Below, piece after piece: positions 1-14,338 of a DNA stretch of 64,000 nucleotides. Below the pieces are notes generated by a model, which was given only the letters and a program-made list of their open reading frames with translations, had not been told where the DNA came from and did not search any database. Numbering within the stretch: the first letter of the stretch is position 1; every line of letters starts with the position of its first letter. Origin of the DNA: Sphagnum magellanicum (taxonomy: Eukaryota; Streptophyta; Sphagnopsida; Sphagnales; Sphagnaceae). Made by a program: the position numbers and the translations under genes. The stretch covers positions 14,864,041-14,928,040 of the forward strand of contig CM038917.1 of assembly GCA_021904315.1 (NCBI GenBank). Direction: 5' to 3'.

Positions 1-1790
1 TGATTCATCAAAGAGGTCTTACAAAAGAATTGATTAGTAATAGGTTATGACATTTGGAGTTAATGGGATCTTTGTTTTTCAAGGCATTAAGTCAAGTTGT
101 TACCCAACATATTTTTAATGGTTGGGCTCCAAATTTTATGGGGGTTCATTGTATGGTTCATATAACCAATATGGTAATTTAGACTATGTCACACTTGTAA
201 ATGGTTAGCAAACTTGATTGTTTGCTTTAAGCTTTATACAAGTATTTTTCCAAGAGCCTTAAGAGGCATTTGGAGCTTACACAACTTGCAAAGTTGATGG
301 AAACCAAGGGGGTCAAAATTATAAAGAATGTAAAAGCATGCTAGATTTCTATGTTGTCCCATGCATGGTGTGTTATGGTACATAACTTTGCTAATGAAGA
401 TGGTGCTTGATGTTCTTACTAATGACAAGGCAAAAGAAAACTTTAACCTTCTTTGTGATGTGCAAATTTTGTTGGGGTTTGTTGCCATTCTCCCATTGTT
501 GCAATCAATCCACAATTTGATTAAATTCAATTAGATGTGGTATGTCTTTATCTATGACTTTGTGGTTACAACAAAAGTATGATAAGGGGAGATCTATGAA
601 TTGTACACATATTTAAATACAAGGTTCAAATTTAATGCATTTTAGGGTTATAAGGCTTTGCTAGGTGCCAAACATGATTCCATAATCATGTGCTAGATGA
701 TAGATTTGAACATAGGTGTAAAGCATTTGGCATTTTATGTGAATTAGTAACACATTTGGGTTGTTCATTTGAATTTACTAACTGATGAAGTGTCTTATGT
801 CACAAGGGAAGTTTATGTTACAATCATCACACAAGTGGAGGCAAAATGTAAAGGTAAAGTAATTTGCCTTTTTAATTTCAAGTTCGTCTTAATTTGTCCA
901 TTGAATATATTAAATTCTGGACTTTGTTTTGTTCCATTATCAAGAACTAAATTGGATTTGGAAATTGGCTATGGGCATTGGGGGTTATAGGACTTGCTAA
1001 TTGCCTTGTTGCATAATTGCAAACAAGATTCCATCATGGACAATCTAGGTATGGTATACACTACTATAAAACCTGTCCTTAAACCATTACAAGGTTCCAT
1101 TCAAACCAATCTTAATGGAAAGGAAACTGTGACTTCAAAATTTCCACTACCATTTCCACTAAACATCCACTACCTACTATGATTTGTGGATTATTGGTGG
1201 AAGTTGCCCACCGGTTATTCGGTTATTCACTTGAGTGGAATGCGCGCCATAATTTTGAAGGCGAGCAATGTTCCCATGTATATACCTAGAATATTGGTTG
1301 TAGTCTAATGTAAAAGGGAGTTTCAAAAGCACATGAAATCAAATGTATGCATGCCATGGCTAAGCCACTTGATGTGAATCCTTTGACATGGCTTTGGCGC
1401 ATTATTTTAGCATTGAGAGTGTTCGATTGTTCTTTTCTAAAGTATTTCAAATTGGTTGAGATTGCAATGGTGCAAATGTTTGGTAGTGTAAAAAATGAGT
1501 AGTGCTTCAACTTTTTGGCATTTTGCAAATTTAAATTGCATAATCGTTTCACTACCAACCTAAATTTAGTGGTCATAATGTTTTCCTAAAAGTTTTATAT
1601 TTTGCATAATTTTTTCGTATTCTTATGCATACAATGAGTGGCAAGTAGAATGCCCTTGATATGGTGTGGGAGCTTAAATTTATGGTTCTGGAATCTTTGG
1701 AGGCTAGATTCTAAATAGTTTTTAGTTTTTTGGGTAAATGAAGTGGTGATCCCAAATGGATACCATTTTTTATTCAACCTTCCATTTCCA
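1..1790 (+). pseudogene. hAT-like transposase relic, C-terminal part
   Basis: The + strand reads as a degraded plant transposase that enters from outside the window. From about 120 one frame gives GVHCMVHITNMV, then stops and, near 195-400, SKLDCLL, YFSKSLKRHLEL and METKGVKIIKNVKA, phrases I recognise from plant hAT-type elements where the MAHRTN and RWISML motifs normally stand. Near 1340-1570 another frame gives KPLDVNPLTWLWRI, FKLVEIAMVQMFGSV and a KLHNRFTTNLNLVV-like stretch, which is the place of the C-terminal hATC dimerisation domain that ends these proteins. At least four in-frame stops and several frame changes show that it is dead. No terminal inverted repeat was identified. The family name rests on recalled motifs, so hAT is likely but not proven. 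Confidence 0.7.
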
Positions 1791-1799
1791 AGTTCTTCT

Positions 1800-3920
1800 A
1801 TTCAGACTTAAAAGTTGAAGGTGGTTTTGTATTTAATTAATTAATTTGTTTTTGGTAGGTAGGCTAATTGTGCTATAGTGGATAACTTAAGGATTCAATA
1901 TTTTCACAACTGATTATTAATTAAAATTAGATTTATGAATTAATAGGAAGGAACTTAAATTTCTCCTTGTGAGAATTAGCGATAGCCAAAACTCTTACAA
2001 CAATTTGACATTTATAGCAAAAAATGGTCACCTTTAAAAAAATTTAAATCACCCAATGAAACTCCATTCCCTTTTAATTTCTAGCTAGAAAAAATAAATT
2101 ATAACATGTTAAGCTCCAATTCATTCCAACTATTGGCCAGCCTAGCAACAGAAAGGTTAAAATAGTAGCAAAATGTCATATTTTTCCAAAACAAACACTA
2201 CTTCTAAACACTATTATTTGCAAAATAATGAATTAAAAAGTAATATGAGGATAAAATATTGGAATCTAAAATTAAATGCATGAGGTTTGAAAACATTTAT
2301 AGTTGCAGTTAATACAACCACAACAATGATTGGTTGAAAGCAATGAGGGAAAAAAAAGGCAAGGTGAAACTCAAATTTGGTGGTAATATGAAAGTACCAA
2401 GAAGTAGTAAAAAATGTGATTGTGCTGATGTTAAAAATGCACAAGAAAGGAGGGCTGTCAATAAGGGGAGTTCCCTTCTACATTTTTAGAGAAAAATGTG
2501 AATTTAAAATAAGTTATTTAAAATTTACGTTGAAGATAAATTTTATAAAAAAATACAAAAAATTTAACCCCCTTAAATAATCTTCAAAATATTTATATAT
2601 AAGATAAGACATTTTGAATATATAATTTTTTCATTTATTAGTAAATGTAGATATTTATCAATTGCCCAAACTACCATTTTTCTAAATAAACAAATATATA
2701 TGTTAACATTCATCTTGATTATAATTAGGTAGCAAAATAATATGCTTTGAATGCAAGGAGTATCTTGAAAATACAAAGAGTGACCTCCCACCCCTTAGCT
2801 ACCAATGCATGTCAATTGAAGGTGGGTGATCTTTGTCATTGTCACAAAAATAAAATAAAATCTAGTTTTTGTCAAATATAATTTTTTTTAGAATTGGGTG
2901 TTGAATGAACTTTTTGAAAATTAATTACATATTCAACAATGGATTGTTAAACTTAATTACAAAGAATGTTGTAGAATTGAGTCTAGCAAGCAACAATCCA
3001 ATACAAATGTTCTATGATTTTGGGAGCCTTATAAATTGGGGGTGCTTATTCATTCTTCTATTAATTAGAAAAGGGAAGTGTGCCCATAATTAGTTAGTTA
3101 ATTTTTTCTTTTCTTTCCAAGAAAGAGTCACCTTGATTGGTTCATCACCAATTTTTTTGGAACATTGACCACTCCCTAAAATAAAAGCATATATGATCTA
3201 CCCTTTGGCACTTCTTTTTAGTATTAACAAAAGTGGAAGTTGAACTGTGGTCAAACAATATGGGATAAAATTGAGGTGCTATGGGGAACACCTTGGGGAG
3301 CCCTTGGGAACTTGATGTGAACACATTGAAAATAGAATAAAAAGACGAAAAAAAATTCCCCCACCCCCACCTTTCACCATTTTCAACGTGGGTTAACTAT
3401 CCCCATCCCATCATAAAATAGAGGAACATTTTGAAAACATGATGGGAACCCATTGGGAACATAGTGGAAACACATTGATAACCAAGGGAAAATGAAAGAA
3501 AATCCTTCCCCCCCAAACTTAAAAGGAAAATAAGCAAGGCACCTTGAGTGCATGTTTGGGCCTTCCCATTGGTTGCATGAATTTCTCTTCCCAAAAAAGT
3601 TCATCACCATTTTTGGATTGGGCCAATACACCCATTATAAACTAGGGATATTTATTTTATTTCTTATAATATGGTGTTTATTCAACTCTTCTATTAAATA
3701 GTTCATGGGTGTGCCAAGAGTTGTTTCTATTTTTCATTTTGTTTTTCAGGTTGAAGGAGCCACATTGATTGGACCATCACCAAGTTTTTTGGAACTATCG
3801 GCAATCCCAAAGAAAACACCCCTTTGGACATCCCCCAAAATAGAAGTCCAATGGTTGCTCTTTGGTCCTTTCCCCCTTTACAAGTTATATACATGCAAGT
3901 TGAACAATGCCCCTAACAAT
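1800..3920. other. AT-rich intergenic DNA with degenerate direct repeats
   Basis: I see no gene here. The stretch at about 3027-3262 recurs imperfectly at about 3660-3905: both contain a run of cattcttctattaa type, followed by a ttgattgg...catcaccaa...ttttttggaac block. Between them lie phrases with the motif gggaac...attg repeated on both strands. It looks like decayed interspersed repeats. Confidence 0.45.
3027..3905. repeat. Pair of imperfect direct repeats (3027-3262 and 3660-3905)
   Basis: Both copies share, in order, a cattcttctattaa block, an aagag..tt..tctt block, a ttgattgg..catcaccaa block, ttttttggaac, and a gaagttgaac end. Identity is patchy. The second copy has an insertion before the ttgattgg block. 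No flanking target duplication was recognised. Confidence 0.4.
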
Positions 3921-3924
3921 ATGA

Positions 3925-5530
3925 AATATTTGTGGCATGGCCTGAAGTCCATGCATGCCTTGTTATCCCAATTCTATGCACATAATCCTTCATAGTTTTT
4001 GGAAGATCCAAATTGACCACATGGGCAACACTTGGATGATTCAAAAACTCTTAGATTAGAAGGTTCCAACAATGTTTGTGAACAACATCCTTTAGTTCTA
4101 TCTACAAGAATATTATAACATGAGATGGTATTTATAAAGCTTAGAAATCAAACTTGTAACATCAAGACCTCATGAGGCCACATTAGTTGCCACAAGTATG
4201 TTAGTAGTCCCACTTCTAAAATCTCAAAGAGCAACTTCCCTTTCACTCTAGATTCAACCTACATGTAGAGTTGTGGCTTTGAGTACTTACTCAACCAAAA
4301 CATCTAACATTTCATCACATCTAGCCTTCTTTTCTATAAAGACAATTGTCAATGGAGGAACTTGATCCATATCCTATGCTTGAGAGCTCTGGTCTATGAG
4401 CAATGCAAAAAGTTTGTCAATCTTTTCCTTGTCACTAACTTTTTCAAGAGTTTAAATCACATTTGTTGTTGGGATGTTTGTTTTTCCAACCTTTACTTGG
4501 GTGAGCTATGACAAATACTCTTGAGCAAGTGCTTCAATTTCCTCAGGCATAGGTGCATTGAAAAGTAGAATTTGGTGCTTTTTTGGCAAGTTTCACATTA
4601 CCTTTTGAATTTGGGGTTCAAATCCCATGTCCAGCATTCGATTTGCCTCATCCAAGACCACATATGAAACCTTAGAAATAGAGTTGTTCCCTTGCTAAAG
4701 ATGATCAATGAATCAGCCAAGGGTAGCAATGACTACCTCAACTCCTCCTTTTACTTTCAACCTTTGATCATATATATTTGTACCTTTAACAATAATTGTA
4801 GCATTGAAGCCTTCCATAGACCAATTGAAAGTCTTAACCTCTCTCTCAATTTGTTGCACAAGTTCCCTTGTTGATGCAAGAACCAAAGCCAAACGTCTGT
4901 CCCATCGCCACATTGGCAATTAGGCCAAACAATGTTGGATAAGAAGGAAAGCAAATGCAGTTGTCTTCTTAGATCTTGTTTTAATGCATCCTAGTAAATC
5001 ACGACCAAAGAGAGCCACATGAAGAGCTTGTGCTTGAATGGGAGTAGGAGTAGTGTAACAATGAAAAAAATGTCTTTCATAACATTGGGATGGAGGTTCA
5101 TATCTTCAAAAGACTCAATGGGAGCCGATGCAATTAGGATTTGAGGAGAGATTTCAACATCAACATTGAGTGTCACTCTAACCTCCGTGATCTGCTCTTC
5201 GGTGAGATGTCGCATGTGTTCCGATGGTTGCCATTTGGGCCACATAACTTAGGCAAAACTAAAACTCTTTACATGGAGGAGGATTTTACTATTTTCTTCC
5301 TGACCACAGATATACCACCAGCCCTACTTGGAAGTTTTCCATAATAATCATCTCCATTGGTAGATAATGATTTTGACTTTCTCATATTACTACTACCTCC
5401 ATTACCAAAACTACTTCCATAATACTCCCTATTGCCTCCCCCTCCTCTTAAGCTTTTGGATTTGTCTCTTCATCCTTTGGAAACATTTGTTGCAACATTG
5501 CTTGCGGCTCTTGCCCACAAATGTGGAGGC
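3925..5530 (-). pseudogene. Processed-looking DEAD-box RNA helicase pseudogene
   Basis: Read on the minus strand from about 5530 down, the sequence gives a glycine-rich N-terminus (KSLRGGGGNREYYG), then HMRHLTEEQI, a Q-motif region with SFEDMNLHPNVMKDI, LVLASTRELVQQIEREVK (motif Ia), GGVEVVIATLG (motif Ib region), [18 protein letters not shown] (motif II, DEAD changed to DEAN), a motif III zone reading FNAPMPEEIEALAQEYL where SAT is expected, TTNILVATNVAS, and VAHVVNLDLPKTMKDYVH, with the HRIG of motif VI. Many stops and frame changes interrupt it, and the region between the N-terminus and motif Ia is damaged. No introns separate the helicase blocks over about 1.6 kb, which suggests a retrocopy. 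A poly-A tail was not recognisable. The family call is secure; the exact subfamily is not. Confidence 0.85.
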
Positions 5531-8252
5531 ATGTAGGGCATGGCGTAATGAACTTTGCAAGAAAAAAAGAAACAAACAAACAAACACAATTTTGCACAAA
5601 CTATAAACAACAACACAATCCTTTGCTCCAAGAATCATATAATAGACAAGTGAAAGAAAAACAAGAATGAAAACTATACAAGCAAGCAAGAAAGCAAGTT
5701 TCTTTCTTCTACCATTGCTATTTGTCTTTCACATGCTTGCTTTGTGCGTGTATGTGAACTCCTGGCCACAATCAACCCTGAAAGCGAACCACTAGAATGG
5801 AATATTGTACCCACATTGGTTAGGGTTTGTGCACCCTAAGTAACATCATCTTTCATAAATAACATTTCTTGAGTGAGAAAATGAAAGAATTTCATAAAGT
5901 ATGTGTTTAGAAGTTCATTGGAAAAATTAGGGGGTTTTTAAAAATAAATTATAAGAAATGATATAAAAGAGTTCCATTTTGAAGAAATTATCAAAATTAG
6001 TTGTATTCATAGTCATTAAAACAAACCCAAAAAAAAAAATTGGTCAAATTTTGTGACATATTCAAATATTTTGATTGCATTTATTTTTGCATGCAACATA
6101 TAAAATGTACTAGTAATTTTTAAAAAAAATTTTAAGGCATTGATTTGAATAATCTCATTTGTCACAATTTGTTTTTCCATTTACACCTTGAGATAAGCCT
6201 TGTGTTTGGAAGCATTTTTACAAAGTGTAATAATTTGTGCACAAGAGGTGGGCATTTTGTATAGGAAAAAGGTCTAGTAGTAGATTGGTAAAATGTCACC
6301 ATGATAGTGACATTGTAGAAGGATAACACTATAGTGATAGGGATAATGAGGAGGGATACAAGGGATAAATTGATGGGTAGTGACAAGGATAGTGAGGAGA
6401 GATAGATTGATTGATAATTTTCTCTCTAACAAACTAAAAAGTACTTTACAAATTGTGTAAGTTAGTGTTCCTACGACATTATTATGACATCAATGAACAA
6501 TATTTCTTTAGCCCAATGAGGGACCAAAATACCAAAAAAAAAAAAAGTGACAATGCTTTATGAAAAATAAAATGTTTTGCTCATTCTGTCATGAATTTTT
6601 GTTTTTATGAAATACCCATCATCACGTTTTTCATTTTCTCCCCTGATACCCACACCAAAACTATCATAGAAAAAAATTTTAAAATCAAATAATTTGTTTT
6701 TTAAATCATTAAATTTCTTGTCATTAGGGTTTTTTTTAATATAATCATCTTTTGGGTTTTGTCTTGGGGTATTATTGGCTCAATAATGAAATCAAGTTTT
6801 CAATTTGTGATTTATTGACATCCATTTTCAATATTATGGTTCCATATTAATTATGTTTGGGACCTTCTAGCTAACTTATTATTATTTATTTTTCATAACA
6901 TTTTGAAAGTTTGGAATAAGTTAATGATAATTTTTTTGATAACATGGTATTTCATTAACTAACAAAGTTGTGAATTTATGTGAAAAGAAATATTTTTTCA
7001 ATGCATAATAGAAGAAGAATATTTTAATTAATATTTTTGGTGTATTGCATCAAATAATGGGAAATGTGTTTCAATTTTTAAAAAATCAAAAATAATATAT
7101 AATGTGACCTATGCAATTGAACATGTATTGTGACACAATTTTACAAACAATATACATTTTTGAAGATAAAATAGGGCCAAATCAATAATTGGACAATGTT
7201 GTATAAAATACATGCATTTTTTAGTGCATTTTGGAGGAGTCAAATATAGAGAAAAATAATTTGAATATTTAAATTTGCAAGGAACACCCTTTTAATGTTT
7301 TTACAAACTTTTCACATGTCATTGGAACAAAGTTTTGTGCAAGTGAAGATTATTTTCACTTTTTAACCTATAGGTGAAAGTTTTATATTGATTATTACAT
7401 TAAATGTACTAATGTATTGGGTTATTTTGAGAATGGAAAAGTGAATTATTATTTTTTGTATAAAAACCAAAACTTGTTTTTGAAGATCAATTTTTGTGGC
7501 GTTTAGTGGACAATACCCAAGTATTCACTTAGAGCCTTTATATACTTTTTTAGAATCTATGTTAATTATAGATTATTGTGGCTTTTTTCCTTTGAATGTT
7601 TTCAACTTTGTACTTGCTTCTACACCAAAAGATTTGATACATCACGTAACAAATCAAAATTCACTTGGATGATGGGCTTGGAGGATATTGTCAAAAATAT
7701 TTTTAAAAAGGGATCTTGTCTATTTGAAGTTGACCAAATCATATGCGTTTAATAGAGGTTAAGATGTTGAGTCTTGCTTTAAACTTGTTTGTTCAACAAA
7801 ACATCAAATTGTTATGTAATCACCATATTTTTCAAAAGAGTCCATCATAATGGATTCTTGCCCTAAAAATCAACCCTAATTATCATTGTTTTTAGTTTAA
7901 ACCTTTTGGCTAGGTGTTCCAAAGTTTGTCATGCACGACCATTTTAATGTCCCTTAATTGGGCATGTGAGGATTTAAACATCAATTTATAGCCTAAAGAT
8001 CTTTTGATACATTGACATATTGATATATTACATTTGAAACATTGATGGACATTCATAATTGCATACCATTTATTGTACATTGAAATAAAACATCTTAAAA
8101 CATAAATAAATTATTTTGATACCTTTCATATATGACAATTTGAACTATATGATGTAAATAATTGTATTTGAAAATATCACAAGTCTATTATTTACAATAT
8201 CATGAAAGGAACCTCAATATACTAATGAATGGAAGATGGAATCCCACATTAT

Positions 8253-8275
8253 ACACACACACACACACACACACA
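8253..8275. repeat. (AC)n microsatellite
   Basis: About eleven uninterrupted AC units in AT-rich intergenic DNA. A shorter AC run lies near 9126-9140. Confidence 0.9.
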
Positions 8276-11200
8276 TGCCACTATTACATATGAAAGGTGA
8301 CTTGCATCTCACTACATTCCCAAAGTATTAAATTCAAGTTCATTCAAGTTGAAGTTTAGTTGGCTTCAAACAATTCAAAATTATTAACAAAGATGATCAT
8401 GAACACATCCACTACTAAATTGCTTTATGAAGGTGCAAATATGCTCACAAAAGTCAATGGGATTACTTTATAAAAGGATTGTGAATCTTTTCTTGGTCCA
8501 TTTCACTTTTTCATATGATTTTTTTTTTCAATCAAATCTTTTGCAACTTGTTATTAAATATACATATAGTTCTTCCAATTTATCATATGTTTTGTGTTAA
8601 TAATTTTTGAATCAATATGGATTTTTTAAAATTTGTAGATTTTGTCAAATTTTGCATTTTATTTTGAAAAATTATTATTAATTTCAAACCATACCAAAAT
8701 ATGTTAACTATTTTACGTTTTAGTTTCTTAAATCATAAGCTATAAACTTGTTTTATATGTCATGTGCATTACACCCATTTACATGTGATAAAAAAATTCT
8801 TGAAATTTTGAGATTTTAAAACATACTTTGAAGTTTTAAAATTTTAAAATTCCGAACTTTTAAATTGTGAGTGTTTTTTTGAGTGTGGGTAGTAGGTTAC
8901 TATCAACCAAATTATTTTAATTACCATCAAAATTTATTTATTAATAGAGTCCCTTACCTTAGTCCTTTGCAAAATTGATTGTTTTTGACATAATTATTAT
9001 TCAAGTTCACTAATCCTTTATTAAAAAAAAAAACCGAAATTAAATTTAATAAAATGTTAAGTTGAATTCTTCAACACTCATATTAACATTTAGCACAATT
9101 TGGAATGATAACTTTGAAATGTCAACACACACACACACACCTTTTCATAACTATTCGACATGGTTTTTGGTTCTTTTGGGCGTATTTGTGCCCATGAGGC
9201 AATATTTAATTTGAAGAAAATTTTTAGTCCATAATAAAATCAGATATTGTAAGGAATGAATGGATGATTTAAAAACTTGGTATTAATTTTCAATCAAATC
9301 CCTTTTGGACGTACCACAACTATATATTTTGTATAATATGGTCATGTTTTCATTTTATTTGAACCCACAAAATTTCATGAGAGCATGATTTAATCATTAG
9401 TGTTTATTCATGTGTCAAAATTGATTTTGTTTTCTTCTTTTCTTGAAACTTGATTTCATTACAATTTAACATTCTACTTAAGGTACAACATTATCATCTT
9501 CACCATTCCTAAGGATTTTTTTAAGAATTTAAAATTGAATAAAAATGTTTGAAAATAGAGAAAATATGTTCAAGTAGTTGCACATTAAGGTGAAAGCATA
9601 TTTAGGGGGCTTTTTGGATTGCCACACTTGCAATTTCTTTATATTGTAAATAAACTTAAAATATAAACCCATATACAACATTAATATTATCAAATTTGAA
9701 TTATCCATGTTGCAATAAACTTTAATGAAAATAAATTTAAAATATGGATAAATTTTATTAAAAAAATGGACTCATAATGGATTTTTAAAATGATGAAACT
9801 ACGTTTGTCAAACATATATAACAAAAAATGTGAATTCAAATAATATGTCATAATAATGTGAAAATAAAAATTGAAAAATATAACACCTTTAAATGAAGAA
9901 TTCAAGAATAAGGTGCATTGAAATTTTCCTAGTACAAGAAATTTGTATTTAATTTTAAAAAAATGCCATGGTTTTTTACATTTTTTATCACTTCTAAATT
10001 TTTAGTCTACTTCACATTGAAATTATCAAACTTTCACATGAATTTTTGAAGCAATCACATGTTTGGTGATATATAGAGTCATATACCAATATTTTTGACT
10101 AAGAAAATTGTATATTTCTACTATATATAACTTGATAATTATTATAATTACATGAATTATAACTTATGTAAGATGTGGAGTCTTCAAAATGTTAAAAGTG
10201 CATCACTTAACCATGCTTTTACTCATTACACATTTATTTAAACAAAATGTTAAAATCATATTTTAGAAATTTTGTAAGTGTATCGCAAGGTTGAAAAGAA
10301 TATTCAAAATAAATCCACATAACATAATGAATCAAAATATGTGCAATGTAGTTGAGCATGAGAGGTTTTTCCACTTCAATACATTGAATTGTAGTGTATT
10401 AATTTTCTAATACATATATTTAGTTACATTGTTATAATAAAACACCATTAATATAAGTTAGCAAAGTGTGGATATATGTGTGAAGATGTAGCAAGTACCC
10501 AAGTTTACAAATGAAAATCTCCCACTATATTTTAATGTGATTAATATATTTTATTTTTTTATTGTAAGAAATCACACAACCTACTACTACTTTCTACTTG
10601 AATGGTAGTTCTAATAACAGAATTGTTTCAAGTTGTGAAAACTGCATAGTTGATCAACAGTGTTCAAATTTCATGTGACTAAACATAACAATTGCACCTA
10701 AAGCAAACATAACAAAATTGAATTATTAATAAAAATCAAATTTGTTTATGATACAATGCATCAAAACCTTTTTCTTTTTGTCCTTCATCATGGGTGTGAA
10801 CTTGAACTTGGGCTAGTTTCCTTATGCACAAGATGTAGATAACCCAAATGTTTTTTTGTTTGGTATTTGAAATTCATGAAAATTTCACAATGACAAACAA
10901 ATGTTTTCTAATTTGTTGTGCAACTTGTTAATTCCCAAGGAGGAAAGAAATACAATTTCTTAAACTCAAATTGTTTTAAAAAAAAGTTTACTTTTGACCT
11001 TTTTACCTAATGCCCTTAAAATGATGGATGACATTACATATTTAGCAATGAAATTATTTTAAGAAAACTAACAATGAATGTGGCAACATCTTATTAGTAA
11101 CAACATTCACCTTCACATGCTCATCATTACTTTTGAAAGGACTTTTAAGAACTTTTCCTATTCAAAATTGTTTTTGTTCAAAATTGCTATTGAAAAAGAA

Positions 11201-14041
11201 AAATGCATAGGGAAAGAGGGAAGGAGGAGGAAAGGAGGCAAAGAAAAAGGAGATGAAAATATGAGGTGTGCTTGAGAGTTTTTTTGATCTTTCTCTTTAC
11301 AAATCAAGGTAGTTCTTTTTCTTTTCCTTGTTCTTTAACTTTTTAGCATGTAAAAAATACATAAACACACCCCCCCAATAAAGATGCAACAAACATCACA
11401 AAATAACACATTCAATTGACAAACAAAGAAACACATTCACCCAAATCCCAAAGAAAAAAAATTGCAACAATATATGAAGTTTGTAGGAAAAATGAAAAAG
11501 AAGAAAAAACAAACAAGTGCAAACCTTAGTTGCCTTTGAACCCTAAAAAATGCATCATGGTCATAACATGAAACACTTATGTTTTATGATTTCACCATAA
11601 CTACTTAGATGACACCTTGTCATGATACACAAATGTTTGATACGTTGTTGGTAGGATGTAAAGTTATCCCATGGATTCCTCCAACAAGGAAACTATTTTC
11701 ACCTTTTCCCCATCCATTTTCACCTTTTTGAGATTTTTGAGCAGGGAAACCCCCATGTTATAAAAACTTGAAATGAAAACTTGGTGATCAATTTATGCTT
11801 GAGAAAATTTAATGTTTTGTAATGATAATTAAATATTGAATTCATCATTGATTGATTTAAAAAGTTTAAGGGGTAAAAACACAGTCAAAGGAGCCACCTT
11901 AGTGAAAGGACATTCCTTAAAATTACATTTTTGTATGTTTGAAAGATTACAAGTGAAACATAATAGTTTGGATTGTCATAATTTTTTCGGAATGTTTTTC
12001 ATTAATTACAAAATTTACATGTTCAAATCTTAACACAAATAATTTTTTTTTTTACATGTTCAAAGCATTCAAACTTCAAAAGTGGATAATTTTGTTTTTT
12101 TCAAATATCCTTTCTTTTACCAAATGTGTAGCATTCTTTTTGAAAATTGAAGAGGATTGTAATATTGACGATTAGAGGGAAAAAAGGACTTGAACTAATG
12201 ATTTTTTTTTTATAACCAATTTGAGCACATTTGATTCAAAAATGTTTTTGACTTCAAAAATTATGTATTTTGAAAATGTGCTTTTAATAAAACTTGTTTA
12301 ACGAGCATGAATGTATAATATACATGATATAACATCAATTTGTAATCAAAATGTATTTATATTTAAAATGCAGTGTTAAAGGGGTACCAAAAATATAAAT
12401 TTTGAAGATAAAACCCAACAAAAAAATGACATGTGTCATGTGTAGTTTTTGGAAAAGGAAATTTACTTTGATGCCCCTATCTCCTTTGGCTGTGTTTTCA
12501 CCCTACGATCATAGATCATTTGGTGAATCTTATTTTTTTATTGACATGGTTATTTCATTTCCTTGTTATTGCTTTGTTAGAACATGATCATCAATTTTAT
12601 ACAACTATACATTTAGCCTTATTATAAACTTGCAAACATTAGACCTACTTTCAAATGTCCTCCATACTTGTGTTCTTTTCATGTAATTCAAATGATAGAT
12701 ATATGGTCAAAGTGTGGCCATTATGTTAGTAGATTCATAAAATCCTTCATGATTGAATAATTTCAAATAATATTGTTCTATTGGTTGTTTGTTCACATTC
12801 ACAAGTTCCATTTCATGGTTATAAGCAAAAAAAAAGAAAGATCAACATTAAATATCATTATAAAACACATTTTACACCTTGAATAGTCCTTTCCAAGGAG
12901 TTTAGATATATTACATTTTCTTTTTTGATCCTTGGGTGGCCATATAATTACATCATCTACATTGAATCACTTGAAATCATGCTATTCATTTTTCAGTTGA
13001 TTTTTATAACATTGGTATGTAGCTTAGATTTTCTGTAACCTTCTCCACATTTTTCTACATATGTCCCAGTTTATCTATCCTTATTTGATAGCATTCATAG
13101 CATTCATGATATTGTAATCCTATTTGCAAGATGTTGAGTACATTGACACAAGCAAAAAGAAAAACCTTAGTACCATGGCAACTTCAATATTTTATTAGTG
13201 TTAAATAATTATTTTATTTTTAAAGAATCCATGTCGAAACAAAGATTATTCCATATTATTATAAAATATTCTCTATTTTCTTTCACAAAAAATTGTTCTT
13301 GACAAACATTTCAGTTGAAAATCTCAAACATTCCTGAAAATAATATAAGGCAATGTGGAAGCTACCAAGGTACTTAGCTAGGTAACAAAATGTGTAATTC
13401 ACATATCAAGTCAAATGAAATGTGTTCCATTGCAACCTTTATATGACATTCAATATGTCCACGAAACTATTAGCATTATATATGACTTTATCTAACTCAC
13501 TACATTAACCTTACCTTGGTTGGATTTTTTCCCCAAAAGTTTATTCATCAACAACTTGCCTTGAACATTATGTTGAAAATAATCATAGATTTGTGTTGGG
13601 TAATCATAAACTAATCAAAAGAGAAACCAATAATTTCCATTTATGAAATGACTTTCTTGGTCAAATATTGAATAGTTTGAGAAAAAAAACTTGGAAATAA
13701 TTTGTAATTCATAAAAGTTTTTCATTAAGGTTATCATGGTATTATCTCACAATGCCTTCACTTCTTTTCAATTCGTAATGTGATATGTAGTTACCTATAT
13801 GTATTATTTGTTTTCTTATATCCATTCCAAAAAAATTGTCTTACATAGGTTGAAATAGATCAAAGTTAAGCTTCCATTGTTACAACCCATTGCGCTAAAA
13901 ATGATACCTACTAGGTGATAGTGGTGGGGTGATAAGTGGTGGTTGGGTAGAAACAAGTTGGGTAAAGGCCACTCAAGATCATGGCATAAACAGCTCAATT
14001 GTCACAAGACCTATTTACAAACTTGCTTGCTGGTTGGGTTA

Positions 14042-14142
14042 TGGGTCAGAGAACCCGAAACCCTAACCCAACAATTTGGGTTATGGGTATATATGATCAT
14101 TGATCAGAACCCAAAACCCTAACCTAACAATTTGGGGTTATT
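14042..14142. repeat. Tandem pair of ~53-bp units with AAACCCTAA cores
   Basis: Two adjacent units each read tcagaaccc-aaaccctaacc-aacaatttggg-tta with a few differences. Each contains the plant telo-box AAACCCTAA. They lie about 200 bp downstream of the receptor-kinase stop codon. Telo-boxes are known promoter elements in plants, but a regulatory role here is not shown. Confidence 0.6.
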
Positions 14143-14338
14143 GCCACTGCCCTTCTGGATAAGCAAGAAATCAATAACAATTTTGCTCAATATTAATGTA
14201 GCTCCCTTGGGGTCATATAGCTATTTTTCCAAGCAATATATTTTACTTTACTTGGGGGAGGAAGAAGTTTGGATTTGTTGTGAAAGTTGCAATTTTAACT
14301 CAACTTGATCCGATTCCAAACTTGTGAAAGCTAGCAAT

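Larger units (their letters stand above)
5540..14330. other. Gene-free AT-rich intergenic region
   Basis: About 8.8 kb of AT-rich sequence with long T and A tracts. No open frame in it resembles a protein I know, and the ORFs present are short and of low complexity. It carries an AC microsatellite (8253-8275), a shorter one near 9126, and just before its end a doubled telo-box-like motif (14042-14140). Confidence 0.6.

Noticed and set aside
4605-4640. tRNA B-box-like word ggttcaaatccc
   Set aside because: It is the reverse strand of the helicase FEPQI codons; no A-box or cloverleaf is present.
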